Assembly (NCBI RefSeq): GCF_001294335.1
Contig: NZ_LGKG01000155.1
Coordinates: 1-64,000, forward strand
DNA from: Streptomyces chattanoogensis
GTDB taxonomy: Bacteria; Actinomycetota; Actinomycetes; Streptomycetales; Streptomycetaceae
Reading direction: 5' to 3'
DNA length: 64,000 nucleotides
Both the position numbers and the translations under genes were made by a program. The notes under the pieces were generated by a model, which saw nothing but the letters and a program-made list of their open reading frames with translations, was not told the DNA's origin and did not search any database. Below are positions 21,901 through 34,027 of this stretch, one piece after another; position 1 is the stretch's first letter; each line of letters starts with the position of its first letter.

Positions 21901-22005
21901 GTCGCACAGCACGACCAGCCGCCGGGTTCCGGGGGCCGCGGTGCGTCCTCGGGCCGGTTCGTCGCGCCAGGCCGGCACACGAAGGATGTTTCTGCTCACG
22001 TTCAT
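1..22005 (-). CDS. trans-AT modular polyketide synthase, second PKS protein (incomplete 3' end)
   Basis: This giant AT-less type I PKS runs past the left edge of the window, with 7335 codons visible. The reading frame was checked at the N-terminus, both methyltransferases (GAG codons at 13725 and 8700), KS7 (7299), the tandem ACPs (1599) and the last codon at 3-1, and it is continuous. ATG at 22005 is preceded by GGAACGGA; an in-frame GTG at 22020 is an alternative start. Domains with rough residues: KR 1-390, ACP 410-490, KS4 540-970, ACP 1160-1245, KS5 1263-1670, DH 1835-2080, KR 2100-2540, cMT 2570-2940, ACP 2980-3070, KS6 3115-3545, KR 3770-4235, cMT 4250-4620, ACP 4645-4725, KS7 4745-5150, ACP 5320-5400, KS8 5440-5855, DH 6045-6310, KR 6345-6740, two ACPs 6765-6965, KS9 from 7005. 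No AT or ER domain is present. It extends the glutarimide starter unit built by the upstream PKS. Confidence 0.93.
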   Translation of the reverse strand, partial: MNVSRNILRVPAWRDEPARGRTAAPGTRRLVVLCDLPDADLTVLRRQLPGVSFALVEGRADGPAAAYEHAATRLLGELQRLLNPPSGGPRSVQVVCREGTPYGYAGLIGMLRTAAQEDPALHGRLIEFTQWPPGEELADVLRAESGEADDHVRYTDGRRQVRAWAAAPRTAAPEPVWKADGVYLISGGAGGVGRLVAADIARHAPGARAVLCGRSPAGLVPEQPGTEYRQVDVTDAAAVAELVDSLVRTYGGLDGVVHAAGLISDDYMIRKSHQDAQRVLAPKAAGLVNLDEATRSLPLDFFAAFSSGAGTLGNPGQADYAAANGFLDAYLAHRAALTAAGERHGAGVSIGWPLWQDGGMSVPAEEVPALTARFGRPLGTDTALRALHGALALGAPHLLVMDEESGVEEEGPQQTGPAELRARVLPLLKELIAGTVRLDPARLDAAAPLDGFGIDSLAVTRLNRRFAQWFGALPKTVLYQYPTLNDLAGHLAEQHADGCRRWLDDAAAPATTEAAPAVRAAAPVRPRARAAKPPRPAGADEPIAIIGLSGRYPDAPTLEAFWENLRAGRDSVREIPAERWSLDGFYEPDPQRAVQQGASYSKWGAFLDDFARFDAAFFGIAPRDAADMDPQERLFVESAWSVLEDAGYTRQRLAERHGSSVGVFAGITKTGFDRHRPPAGDGLPPAPRTSFGSLANRVSYLLDLRGPSMPIDTMCSSSLTAIHEACEHLRHGACELAIAGGVNLYLHPSSYVELCRSRMLATDGHCRSFGAGGDGFLPGEGVGAVLLKPLSAAEADGDPIHAVIVGSAINHGGRTNGYTVPNPRAQAALIRDALDRAGVSAAGIGYLEAHGTGTRLGDPVEIDGLNQAFAPDAAGSGGCALGSVKSNIGHLEAAAGIAGLTKAVLQLQHGEFVPTLHAEQTNPDIDFAATPFTLQTGGAPWPRPADGGPRRAGISSFGAGGANAHVIVAEYQGAKAAPATTPAPPARPVLLPLSARTAEDLRARARQLSGLLRSGAPVDLPAIAATLQTGREEMDERVCFVARTPGEWRDQLGAFLAEADPDPGPEAEGPWSRGRVRATRETLTALAEKDELRELVARWITRGDWHDLAAFWAKGMPLDWTRLHAGTDTPARVHLPPYPFAGRQFWFGPAGSERPATTPVAAASRTAASAADVERILLDALAEALQMPVAEIERRRPFADYGLDSILGVHLVHTLNTALGTALETTDLFDHGTVERLHAFIVGTYGDALHAPASPAAAAPAPEDDAVAVVGMAARYADAEDPRALWDHLMAGHDLVEPVTRWPLAQDVTCRSGSFVRGIDRFDPVFFAISGVEAATMDPQQRIFLEQCWNALEDAGYTGERLSHRNCGVYVGCYAGDYHDQLDARPPAQALWGTMGSVVASRIAYHLDLKGPALTTDTSCSSSLVALHLACRDLLAGDADMAIAGGVFLQTTPRLYESATRAGMLSPSGRCHSFDARADGFVPGEGAGAVVLKRLADARRDGDHIYGVVRGSGINQDGTTNGITAPSAASQEQLLRDVHARSGIEPGGIQLVEAHGTGTQLGDPIEFRALTRAFEGAPAGSAVLGSIKTNLGHTQFAAGIAGVIKALLALEHRQIPPSLHFHEANRAVVLDGSPFTVTTTAQSWTAPARGLRRAAVSSFGASGTNAHVVLEEHPAPWPTGADGEHAFLLSARTPAALRAVAERLLAHLDREPGLPADAVAYSLAAGRSHFAHRLAVVAAGLPDLAAHLRSWLSGTAGDTVLQGETAADPRPVGEVRALTPAALAAAYVRGEADRFADSFAPTSRRQVPLPTYPFERQRYWTDTTDTTDSTDTQDEAAAYRLRLGGEEFFLADHHVNGRAVLPGVLSLEVTRRAVTGGSFAPVGLCDVVWPEPFPVGDGGAELRVERDGDAFRVLRDGSAAHAQGRIAMPGSPAAAPLDALRARCDRRTLSRSQVRAALDAVGIRHGDRLRAIDTLAVGDGEVLARLVLPDGARDDAFALHPAMLDSAVQAVVGLYGDASGTLDAQRGAPALPFALDAADLLAPTTDRMWAHLRHTEGYAPSADRDVMKADIDVYDDSGRLCVSLRGYAFRRMAAPAGEAPRATLLAPVWDALPAVAAAPWPHPRTRVVLLGGTAEERDGLRRHYPDATVLDARAEEPADRLAERLPDGAEHLFWLAPSGPADDPDAARYDATLAVFRLVKALLADGADARELGLTLVTRQTRRLPGDTSANPAHAGVHGLAGTLAKEYPHWRIRVADIEADAPLPWPALLALPTDPRGETLAHRHGEWYRPRLLETPDPGAAAAPPEPGGVLVAIGGAGGIGTVWTEHMMRRHGARVVWIGRRPLDAAIAARQEALAAHGPKPDYLQADATDRDALRRACHEIVRRHGPVRGVLHTAIVLGDQTLARMDEDRFRATYAAKADIAVNLADAFAGQPLDFVAFFSSMQAFFKAPGQANYAAGCTFADAYAEDLSTRLDCPVKVMNWGYWAGVGVVTADGYRQRMAQLGLGSIEPDEGMAAFDALLASPYPQLALLKATDTRSIDGLHDDDSLTHPAATTPSLIGALSEHRPDRRAEIARLREQAGGHAGAMQDALVRITWALLQSLGLFRDGRSATAAEWRAVGGIEDRYERWTEHTLAVLADAGRLRREGEDRYAALDTRTGTLDDAWADWDRARQPWSADDAKRPQAILVDTTLRALTGILTGRRPATDVMFPNASLALVEGVYKNNPVADYFNDVLADTLVAYLERRLADDPSARLRILEIGAGTGGTSATVFRRLRPWAAHIEKYSYTDISKAFLLHAQREYGELAPYLDARLFNAEHPLAGQEVAPGEYDVVIATNVLHATRNIRATLRNAKAAARPHALLLLNELSDNILFSHLTFGLLDGWWRYDDPAPRIPGSPGLAPESWRRVLGEVGFRAAFVAAQGADDLGQQVIVAESDGAIRQPRPDGESAFRGTLPEARKGTVAPEEPAAPQPAVAQDAADDDRAALLAVRARDYFRGLVADTLRLPVADIRADVSFDRYGIDSILVVQLTEAVRKGLDNVGSTLFFEVRTVDGLVRHFLRTQPDALAALVGLSGTEASTDEQLPSKGVELMPAGPPRTARAPEPAEPPRGEQGMAIAIVGMAGRYPGAPDLDTFWENLLAGRDSVTEIPAGRWDHSRYYDPRRGVPGRTYSKWGGFLDGIDEFDPLFFGISPKAASMMDPQERLFLQCAHTTLEDAGYTRDALRAAARARVAEDAGDIGVFVGAMYSEYQLYGAEYSVRGEPVVVPGSLASIANRVSYYLDASGPSATVDTMCASALSAIHLACAALQRGECGAALAGGVNLSVHPGKYLMIGEGQFASSDGRCRSFGEGGDGYVPGEGVGAVLLRPLADAVADGDRILGVIRGTAVNHGGHTHGFTVPNPLAQAAVIRSAWRRAGIDPRDIGCIEAHGTGTSLGDPIEIAGLSAAFAEFTDARTFCAIGSAKSNIGHLESAAGIAGLAKLLLQMRHGTLVPSLHADRVNPEIDFADSPFVLQREAAPWPRTGGRPRLGGLSSFGAGGSNAHLVVEEYVAARAGQGLEAPSYRGEPVVVVLSAFDEERLRESAGRLRDALRTERWSSADLPGVAYTLQLGREAMTARFAVVTSALPALVDALDACALGGGLPAGAYLSPGGEQGGAARDFLTDEDFQETVVRWARRGKLAPLAEAWTSGLAVDWARLYEGPKPRKVALPGYPFARERYWYTDGLPELADTPATSGDAAQPPAAQPAAAPRPAAEAPPVTAPAVSAPPAQQAQPYELPAGDLTLHPVWEPVRLLRGSPYPSTASRVVAIGLGPDVLAELTARRPGTVVLDTGASSAEEVRNALAALGDFDHVVMRFPTAAADHGAEAQIGAQRAAIRRMFRVLKALALLRDEQRLGLTLLTSGAFDPGGSRAADPAQASLHGLIGGLAKEQPHWRIRAVDLADGEPFVADEVFALPADRRAHPLARRGGQWLRRQLLPVDATEPPAEPVLRRDGVYVLIGGAGDLGVLLSEYLIRQHAAHVVWVGRRAEDEDIRGRAAQAAAAGGRTPVYLSADACDPGALARMRDEVVRRYGRIDGVVHLAMVFSHTPLARMTERELEATLGAKVDPCVHFADVFAGQGLDFILLISSLVSFIRNSHQAHYSAACAFEDARADALRAALDCRVKVVNWGYWGNVPDELLRDVTSMGLAPIDPATAMGALERLLAGPLHQIGFMRLGRPLPVEGVLTAETLASYAPAAAAGDGATTVALPTDLAAYHSGPVPGEIDACLLRRLAAELRRAGLEEPGHGLAEWKERQGIDARFDGWLSATLRALAEHGMTDDEGRWGTSSPAAQDADACRADWAAQTPRWVAANPDLRAPLHLLDQTLPALADILCGRVRATDVLFPQGTLSLVEGVYRDNRVAGHFNAVLAEHVAAFLRARRDADPGARLRVLEIGAGTGGTTGPVLDRLAREGLDLAEYCFTDLSQAFLHSAQDTLGRGRDHLTYRIFDAARPPHVQGLDTGAFDVVIAANVLHATDTIRPALRHAKALLRGNGLLALNEISNFYLVNHLTFGLLDGWWLHDDAELRVPGSPALSPEAWQLVLEQEGFTGIRHPARDALALGQQVVVAHSDGLARSPRLLSPAPEASGPPAQPPAAPPAPAPASAARTVADVVLAELADALRMPADRIGPDRAFADYGLDSIVGVRFVQRLNEELGTDLPTTVIFDHRSVAQLAAHIVESHRPQLAVPAAPDAAAAPHRPEGREPIAIVGISGRFAQSDDTDALWQHLAAGRDLVGPVERWDLSGYGQDELSCRAGSFLDGIDRFDARFFHLTGLEATYTDPQQRLFLEQAWTAVEDAGYAGSSLDGRRCGVYVGCTGGDYSQWFEDTPPAQAAWGNAPSVVPARIAYHLNLQGPAIAVDTACSSSLVAVHLACQSLWSGETDMALAGGVSVQTTPDTYLAAGRGGMLSPTGKCHTFDAAADGFVPGEGVGVVVLRRLSDALADGDHIHAVIRGSAVNQDGATNGITAPSALSQERLIRQVHTEFGIDPAEIGMVEAHGTGTQLGDPIECQALVGAFGPAGGRDTCALGSIKTNLGHTTSAAGVASLLKVVLSLRHRQIPPSLHHYETNPAIRLTESPFHVNTTLRPWQPNVQGKRVAALSAFGFSGTNGHLVVENAPDRDERQHAPGELLFVLSGRQPEALRHRAEDLLAYLRRTPDAALGDVSYTLAAGRDHFTHRAAFVAADRDALVHQLETWLADGRNDTADRRGDTAPEHARTRYLNGEQVDFAPLFSGLDVRRTPLPTYPFQRKSYWPTAAAPSRRHPAPEAAPVQPTPDTDEATVRYQVGALLLAELSRVLMMEPDEIDPQASFSDYGVDSILTVKLVTAVNNALAVDLPSTALFEHSSLDRLTDHLVSGYGARLRPSGALVPREPEGKAKAPALPAEAPAAPGDDPADDRADDGIAVVGIAARFAQSPDAAALWAHLAAGDDLVGEVTRWDMAKELGAGAERQYGSFVDDIERFDAWFFRMSGKEATYTDPQQRIFLEECWHALEDAGYAGERLDGRGCGVYVGGSPSDYQQLIGDDAPPQTLWGNISSVIASRISYFLDLQGAALSVDTACSSSLVAIHQACQDLRLGNTSMALAGGVFVQSTPIFYRSAVRANMLSARGRCHTFDDRADGFVPGEGAGVVVLKRLADALRDGDQIYGVIRGSGMNQDGTTNGLTAPSAGSQERLLRGVHERAGIDPAGIQLIEAHGTGTPLGDPIEFEALRAAFGDAPDGGCALGSVKTNLGHTQFAAGVAGVIKVLLALRNEQLPPSLHFRRANPAITLAGSPFYVNTELRPWPAPADGPRRAGVSSFGAAGTNAHALIEQAPAVRTAGHGPRQTWLIVLSAQDDAGRRAQAERLLDHAVAHEDLDLGDMAYTLATGRRHCSHRWACVATDREQFVAALRTWLRDGRADDVVTGEAPDGHRRQDPAVHARADRLMAEPDRHDGLTELAALFAQGQDLRFAPLFADGGFRIVSLPAYPFAGERYWVGSRPAVPAPVTVAAPSPLEGRRLPGDPGSESFTVELTGREFFLDDHRVRNVPVLPGVAYLELAYAAARAEGVDPARARLRNVVWSRPARITGPTTLRIALRSGADDAFTYEITTVADGGQPVVHGQGRIERCAPPSPARLDIAALRAQCDLRTLEHDDCYRLFDRMGIGYGPAMRGIRRIHIGAGLTVARLSLPQAARDGAAWDLHPSMLDAAVQTTLGLSLAEDTDTDTVAAALPFVLEEVQLLRPSPAAGWAVARPAADDRGGAVRRIDIELCDDDGEVCIRLLGFTARLLSADDAPADADNTEDNAGDNAGDATLTLMRAGWRPAEPTHASPPPVRHEVLLAGPVGTDPAAIRDGLGVPCTALPADADLARRFTRQAETLLARLQHLVPATRDGRVLLQVVVPADGEHRVLAGLGGLLRTARMEHPRLLTQLVEVEAPLDPATLCERLRRDAASPDDVAVRYSGGQRRVPQWTAVEDAAPTRPWKAGGVYLLTGGAGGLGALFAREIARRAPGAALVLCGRSPQGPAHRELVCELEELGASAVYRVLDVARRDAVTDCVRAVVAEHGRLDGVVHTAGVVRDGYLARKSAEELREVLAAKVAGFVHLDEATAALDLDCFIGFSSLSAYGNQGQGDYAAANAFMDAYAGLRHERVARGERRGRTLVVGWPLWADGGMTVDAATARRLHDSVGMVPMRAPHGVAALERAYGTGDPHILAVFGDRARIDATLLAAPQDPGAAPAVTAPDRAALHAEVLGRALGHAAAVLGVPAEELDGAVELGEYGFDPVSLTGFAARLTAEFGLPPVPKPFPEHLTLGEVVDHLLDNHPDRFATVPPASAPERTAELKSTAEPGSAAATIATGDREQRHKALLKQLIARVSALLDVPAERITGAAEMTRYGFDSLSFIGFANVLNAEFGLSLAPTLFFENPTLDGVVDHLLDHHADRVATTAAEQQEPRSAPPAAPESAPAVTTASRTDAPGNEPIAVIGISGRFPMADDLDAFWENLSEGRDCTREVPADRWDWRAHYGDPVRDPNTSHVTSGGFMDGVGDFDPLFFDISPKEAELMDPQQRLLMLYVWKALEDAGYAAGALAGTNTALIAGTTSTGYSTLVTRYSPVIEGYDITGAAPSMGPNRMSYFLDLRGPSEPVDTACSSALVALHRAVQALRDGQSDLAIAGGVNTMVSVDGHISISKAGMLSPEGRCKTFSDRADGYARGEGVGMLVLKRLSAAERDGDHIYGLIRSTAENHGGRGSSLTAPNPKAQAALLKEAYGKAGIDPRTVGYIEAHGTGTELGDPVEINGLKAAFRELYEEHG
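1110..5680 (-). other. module 8: KS-DH-KR-ACP(inactive)-ACP
   Basis: KS8 has DTACSSS, EAHGTGT and KTNLGH with the NQDGTTNGLTAPS signature. The DH has HRVRNVPVLPG, where the Gly of HxxxGxxxxP is Asn but His and Pro stay, and DAAVQ. The KR has GGAGGLG, FSSLSAYG and DYAAAN, with VVRD in the stereo region. Two ACPs follow. The first reads YGFDPVS, with proline at the phosphopantetheine serine position (residue 6807). The second reads YGFDSLS (Ser 6923) and should be functional. Expected output is an alpha,beta-double bond. Confidence 0.85.
5800..7765 (-). other. module 7: KS-ACP
   Basis: KS7 has DTACSSS, EAHGTGT and KTNLGH, so it keeps the second His that non-elongating KSs usually lose. It carries the NQDGATNGITAPS signature. 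It is followed only by its linker and an ACP with GVDSI. Taken at face value the module adds one ketide unit and leaves a beta-keto group. Confidence 0.84.
7830..12660 (-). other. module 6: KS-KR-cMT-ACP
   Basis: KS6 has DTMCASA, EAHGTGT and KSNIGH. After a Pro/Ala-rich spacer comes a KR with GGAGDLG, ISSLVS and AHYSAAC (Cys again in place of Asn). Its stereo region HLAMVFSHT lacks the Asp seen in B-type KRs. The cMT has EIGAGTGGT and the ACP GLDSI. Expected output is an alpha-methyl-beta-hydroxy thioester; the lack of a DH domain is clear. Confidence 0.84.
12790..18215 (-). other. module 5: KS-DH-KR-cMT-ACP
   Basis: KS5 carries DTSCSSS, EAHGTGT and KTNLGH. It belongs to a group with the signature NQDGTTNGITAPS, shared with KS7 and KS8 but not the other KSs. 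The DH has HHVNGRAVLPG (HxxxGxxxxP) and DSAVQ, so it should be active. The KR has GGAGGIG, FSSMQ and NYAAGC, with Cys where KRs 1, 3 and 8 have Asn. The C-methyltransferase shows the SAM motif EIGAGTGGT. The ACP has GIDSI. Expected output is an alpha-methyl-alpha,beta-unsaturated thioester. Confidence 0.85.
18265..20385 (-). other. module 4: KS-ACP
   Basis: KS4 has an intact triad (DTMCSSS, EAHGTGT, KSNIGH) and the NHGG signature. After the KS-associated linker only an alanine-rich stretch separates it from an ACP with GLDSI. There is no KR, DH, MT or ER in the module, so by colinearity it leaves a beta-keto group. In streptimidone/cycloheximide-type chains the carbon next to this ketone carries a methyl group. 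Here no methyltransferase domain is present in the module, so the product would differ unless a methyltransferase acts in trans. Confidence 0.85.
20530..22005 (-). other. module 3 second half: KR-ACP (its KS is on the previous protein)
   Basis: The protein opens directly with the structural half of a ketoreductase, then the Rossmann motif GGAGGVG and the catalytic Ser/Tyr/Asn (FSSGAG, ADYAAAN). The stereo-motif region reads HAAGLISDD. The second Asp of the LDD motif is kept and there is no Trp eight residues before the Tyr, so a B-type (D-hydroxyl) product is the better guess. The ACP carries GIDSL. With KS3 at the end of the upstream PKS this forms a split module. It should leave a beta-hydroxyl, the position that is hydroxylated in cycloheximide- and streptimidone-type glutarimides. 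Confidence 0.85.
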
Positions 22006-22020
22006 TCCGTTCCGGGTCAC

Positions 22021-22039
22021 TGGGCGGCCGGGCCGCCCA
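22021..22039. repeat. perfect GC-rich inverted repeat between the two PKS genes
   Basis: TGGGCGGCC-G-GGCCGCCCA is a 9-1-9 perfect inverted repeat about 15 bases ahead of the ATG of the second PKS. The 114-base gap between the PKS genes holds no other ORF. It could fold in the mRNA and modulate the balance between the two PKS proteins, or it may be a protein site. Only the symmetry is directly seen. Confidence 0.4.
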
Positions 22040-22119
22040 GTTCAGGGAGGAGGCAGGAAGAGTCGGGGGAGTCAGCGGCAGGGAGAGTCAGGGGAAAGCG
22101 TCAGGTCCTGCTCAGAGCG

Positions 22120-31776
<9,657 letters not shown>

Positions 31777-31791
31777 GGCGCGTTCTCCGTC

Positions 31792-33762
31792 CTAGGCCGA
31801 CTGGGCGCCGCTGCGCCGGTCGACGACGTACAGGGGGACCCCGAGCGGGGCCCGGCGGCGGGCGTTGCCGCGCACGTACCAGTGGTGCAGCCAGACCGTC
31901 GACGCCAGGCAGACGAAGGCCTGGTTCTCCTTCGTGCCGGTCTCCTCGGGCGGGCCGGCGAAGACGCGGTCGGTGAAGCGCTTCACGAAGCGCGCGTCGA
32001 GGACGCCGATCTCCTCGAGGGTGGCGGGGTCGGTCAGCAGCTCGCGGTAGTCCGGGCGGGAGCGGACGAACGCGGCGCTGTCCGGGGCGCGGTAGGGGAA
32101 CTTCCCCTTCTTGACGATCCGTTCCGGCAGCGCGTCGGCGTAGGCGCGCTTGAGCAGGTACTTCTCGTCGTACGGGTCGCCGAACCGCAGATTGACCGAG
32201 GCGGCGCGGCGGACCACGGCGGGATCGAGGAAGGGACATCGGTTCTCCACGCCGTGGGCCAGGGCCATGCGCTCGCCCTGGGTCGAGAGCAGATAGCCGC
32301 TCAGCAGCGTGCGGAACTCCAGCCACTGGGCCTTCTGCACGGGGGTGAGCTGTGCGTAGCCGGGCTCACCGGCCACGAGTTCCGTGAGGGCCGCGAAGGG
32401 GTCGCCCGCGTTCTTCAGCAGGCGGGCGGCGAAGCGGCCGTTCTGGAACCGCATCTGGTGGGAGAAGAGACCGGGCAGGGTCTCCTCGGTGAACTGCCGG
32501 TAGAGCCCGAGCATCCGGCGGTGGCCGTCCTCGCCGCTGAAGTGGCGCAGGTACGGGTAGAGCCGGCTCATGCGGCGCAGGCGGGTGTCGTCGTCCAGCT
32601 CGTGCCAGGTCGAGAGCAGCAGCGTGTCCTTGAAGATGCCGTAGCCGAGGAAGGCCTCGTCGGCGCCCTCGCCGCTGAGCACGACCTTGATCCCTTCGCT
32701 CCGGACGTGGCCGGCCAGCAGGTACATGGGGACGAAGGCGGTGCGGAAGACGGGCACCTCGGCATGCCGGACGGCTTCGGGGAAGGCGTCGACGACGTCC
32801 TCGTCCGTGACGCGCACGGTGGAGTGGCGGGTGCCCAGGTGTGCGGCCAGCTCGGCCTGTTCGGCCGATTCGTCGAACTCCGCGTCCTCGAACTCGATGG
32901 AGAACGTCCGCAGCGGGCGGCCCGTTCGCTGCGCGGCGAGGTACGCGATGATCGAGGAGTCCAGGCCGCCGGAGGCATAGACGCCGACTTCGACGTCGCT
33001 GCGCAGACGCACGTCGACCGCGGCTTCGAGGTCCGCGCGGACGAGCTCGACGGCCTCCTGCTCGCTCGTGGGGGCCGGGCCCTGGGCCAGGTCGAGCGTG
33101 GCCCAGCGGCCGCGCCGGACCTCGTCGCCGCGCACGGACAGGTACTCGCCCATGGGGATCTGCTCGATCCCGCGGTATCCGCTCTGGCCGGGCAGCGGGG
33201 TCCAGGTGGCGAAGACCGACGCCAGCTGTGCCTCGTCGAAGGCGAAGCGGAAGTCCGGGTAGGCCAGGAACGCCTTCATCTCGGAGGCGAACAGCCAGGC
33301 GCCGCGGTGCCGCGCCACGTACAGGGGCCGCTTGCCGAACCGGTCGCGCACCAGGTGCAGTTCGCCGGTGACGCTGTCGTAGAGGGCGAACGCGAAGGCG
33401 CCGTTGAAGCGGGGCAGGCAGTCCGGGCCCCAGGCGACCCAGGCGTTGAGCACGACCTCGGTGTCGGACTCGGTGCGGAAGGCGAGGCCGCGGGCGGTCA
33501 GCTGATCGCGCAGCTCCCGGTAGTTGTAGAGCTCGCCGTTGTAGCAGAGCCAGTAGCGGCCGTCGGTGCTGCCGACCGGCTGCGAGCCGGTGGACAGGTC
33601 GATGATGCTCAGCCGTACCGTGCCCATGGCCAGCCGGTCGTCGAGGAGGCAGCCCGCCTCGTCCGGTCCGCGGTGCTCGATCTGGGCGAGCATGTCGTGG
33701 ATCACGGTCTCGTAATCCTGCGGTGGCAGGGGACTTCCGTAGAAGCCGGCGATGCCGCACAT
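31792..33762 (-). CDS. asparagine-synthetase-type amidotransferase (glutarimide nitrogen donor)
   Basis: This 656-residue class II glutamine amidotransferase has Cys2 right after the initiator Met (MCGIAGF), HRGPDE, YNGELYNY and the DTE motif in the glutaminase half, and the PP-loop SGGLDSS in the synthetase half. Length fits the AsnB family. In glutarimide polyketide clusters such an enzyme converts malonyl-ACP to malonamoyl-ACP, supplying the imide nitrogen. That role here is inferred from its place between the free ACP (4 bases upstream) and the KS-DH-KR-ACP/KS-X-ACP PKS (15 bases downstream). It is not a stand-alone asparagine gene by context. Confidence 0.92.
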   Translation of the reverse strand: MCGIAGFYGSPLPPQDYETVIHDMLAQIEHRGPDEAGCLLDDRLAMGTVRLSIIDLSTGSQPVGSTDGRYWLCYNGELYNYRELRDQLTARGLAFRTESDTEVVLNAWVAWGPDCLPRFNGAFAFALYDSVTGELHLVRDRFGKRPLYVARHRGAWLFASEMKAFLAYPDFRFAFDEAQLASVFATWTPLPGQSGYRGIEQIPMGEYLSVRGDEVRRGRWATLDLAQGPAPTSEQEAVELVRADLEAAVDVRLRSDVEVGVYASGGLDSSIIAYLAAQRTGRPLRTFSIEFEDAEFDESAEQAELAAHLGTRHSTVRVTDEDVVDAFPEAVRHAEVPVFRTAFVPMYLLAGHVRSEGIKVVLSGEGADEAFLGYGIFKDTLLLSTWHELDDDTRLRRMSRLYPYLRHFSGEDGHRRMLGLYRQFTEETLPGLFSHQMRFQNGRFAARLLKNAGDPFAALTELVAGEPGYAQLTPVQKAQWLEFRTLLSGYLLSTQGERMALAHGVENRCPFLDPAVVRRAASVNLRFGDPYDEKYLLKRAYADALPERIVKKGKFPYRAPDSAAFVRSRPDYRELLTDPATLEEIGVLDARFVKRFTDRVFAGPPEETGTKENQAFVCLASTVWLHHWYVRGNARRRAPLGVPLYVVDRRSGAQSA

Positions 33763-33766
33763 CGGG

Positions 33767-34018
33767 TCACCGGCTCCCGGCGGCGCGCGAGCGGGCGGCG
33801 TCGACGAGCCCGACGATGCCGTTCAGCGAGACCATGACGTTGCCGAGGATCTCGTCGCCGAGCGGCACGCCGTACTCCCCCTCGATGTGCGCCATCAGGG
33901 AGATGTAGCCGAACGAGTCGAGGATGCCCGCCTTGAACAGGTCGGTGTCCTCGGTGATGTCCGAGTCGAACTCGAACATGAACCGCTCTTCCATGTGCTT
34001 CTTGAGTTCCTGCTTCAT
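33767..34018 (-). CDS. discrete acyl carrier protein
   Basis: This 83-residue protein has the phosphopantetheine site GILDSF near its middle and the helical pattern of an ACP. It sits between the AT-thioesterase (9-base gap) and the amidotransferase (4-base gap), so translation is probably coupled. In glutarimide pathways a free ACP carries the malonyl group that is amidated to malonamoyl and then passed to KS1. It could in principle also serve another trans step. Confidence 0.9.
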   Translation of the reverse strand: MKQELKKHMEERFMFEFDSDITEDTDLFKAGILDSFGYISLMAHIEGEYGVPLGDEILGNVMVSLNGIVGLVDAARSRAAGSR

Positions 34019-34027
34019 GGCTGTCCG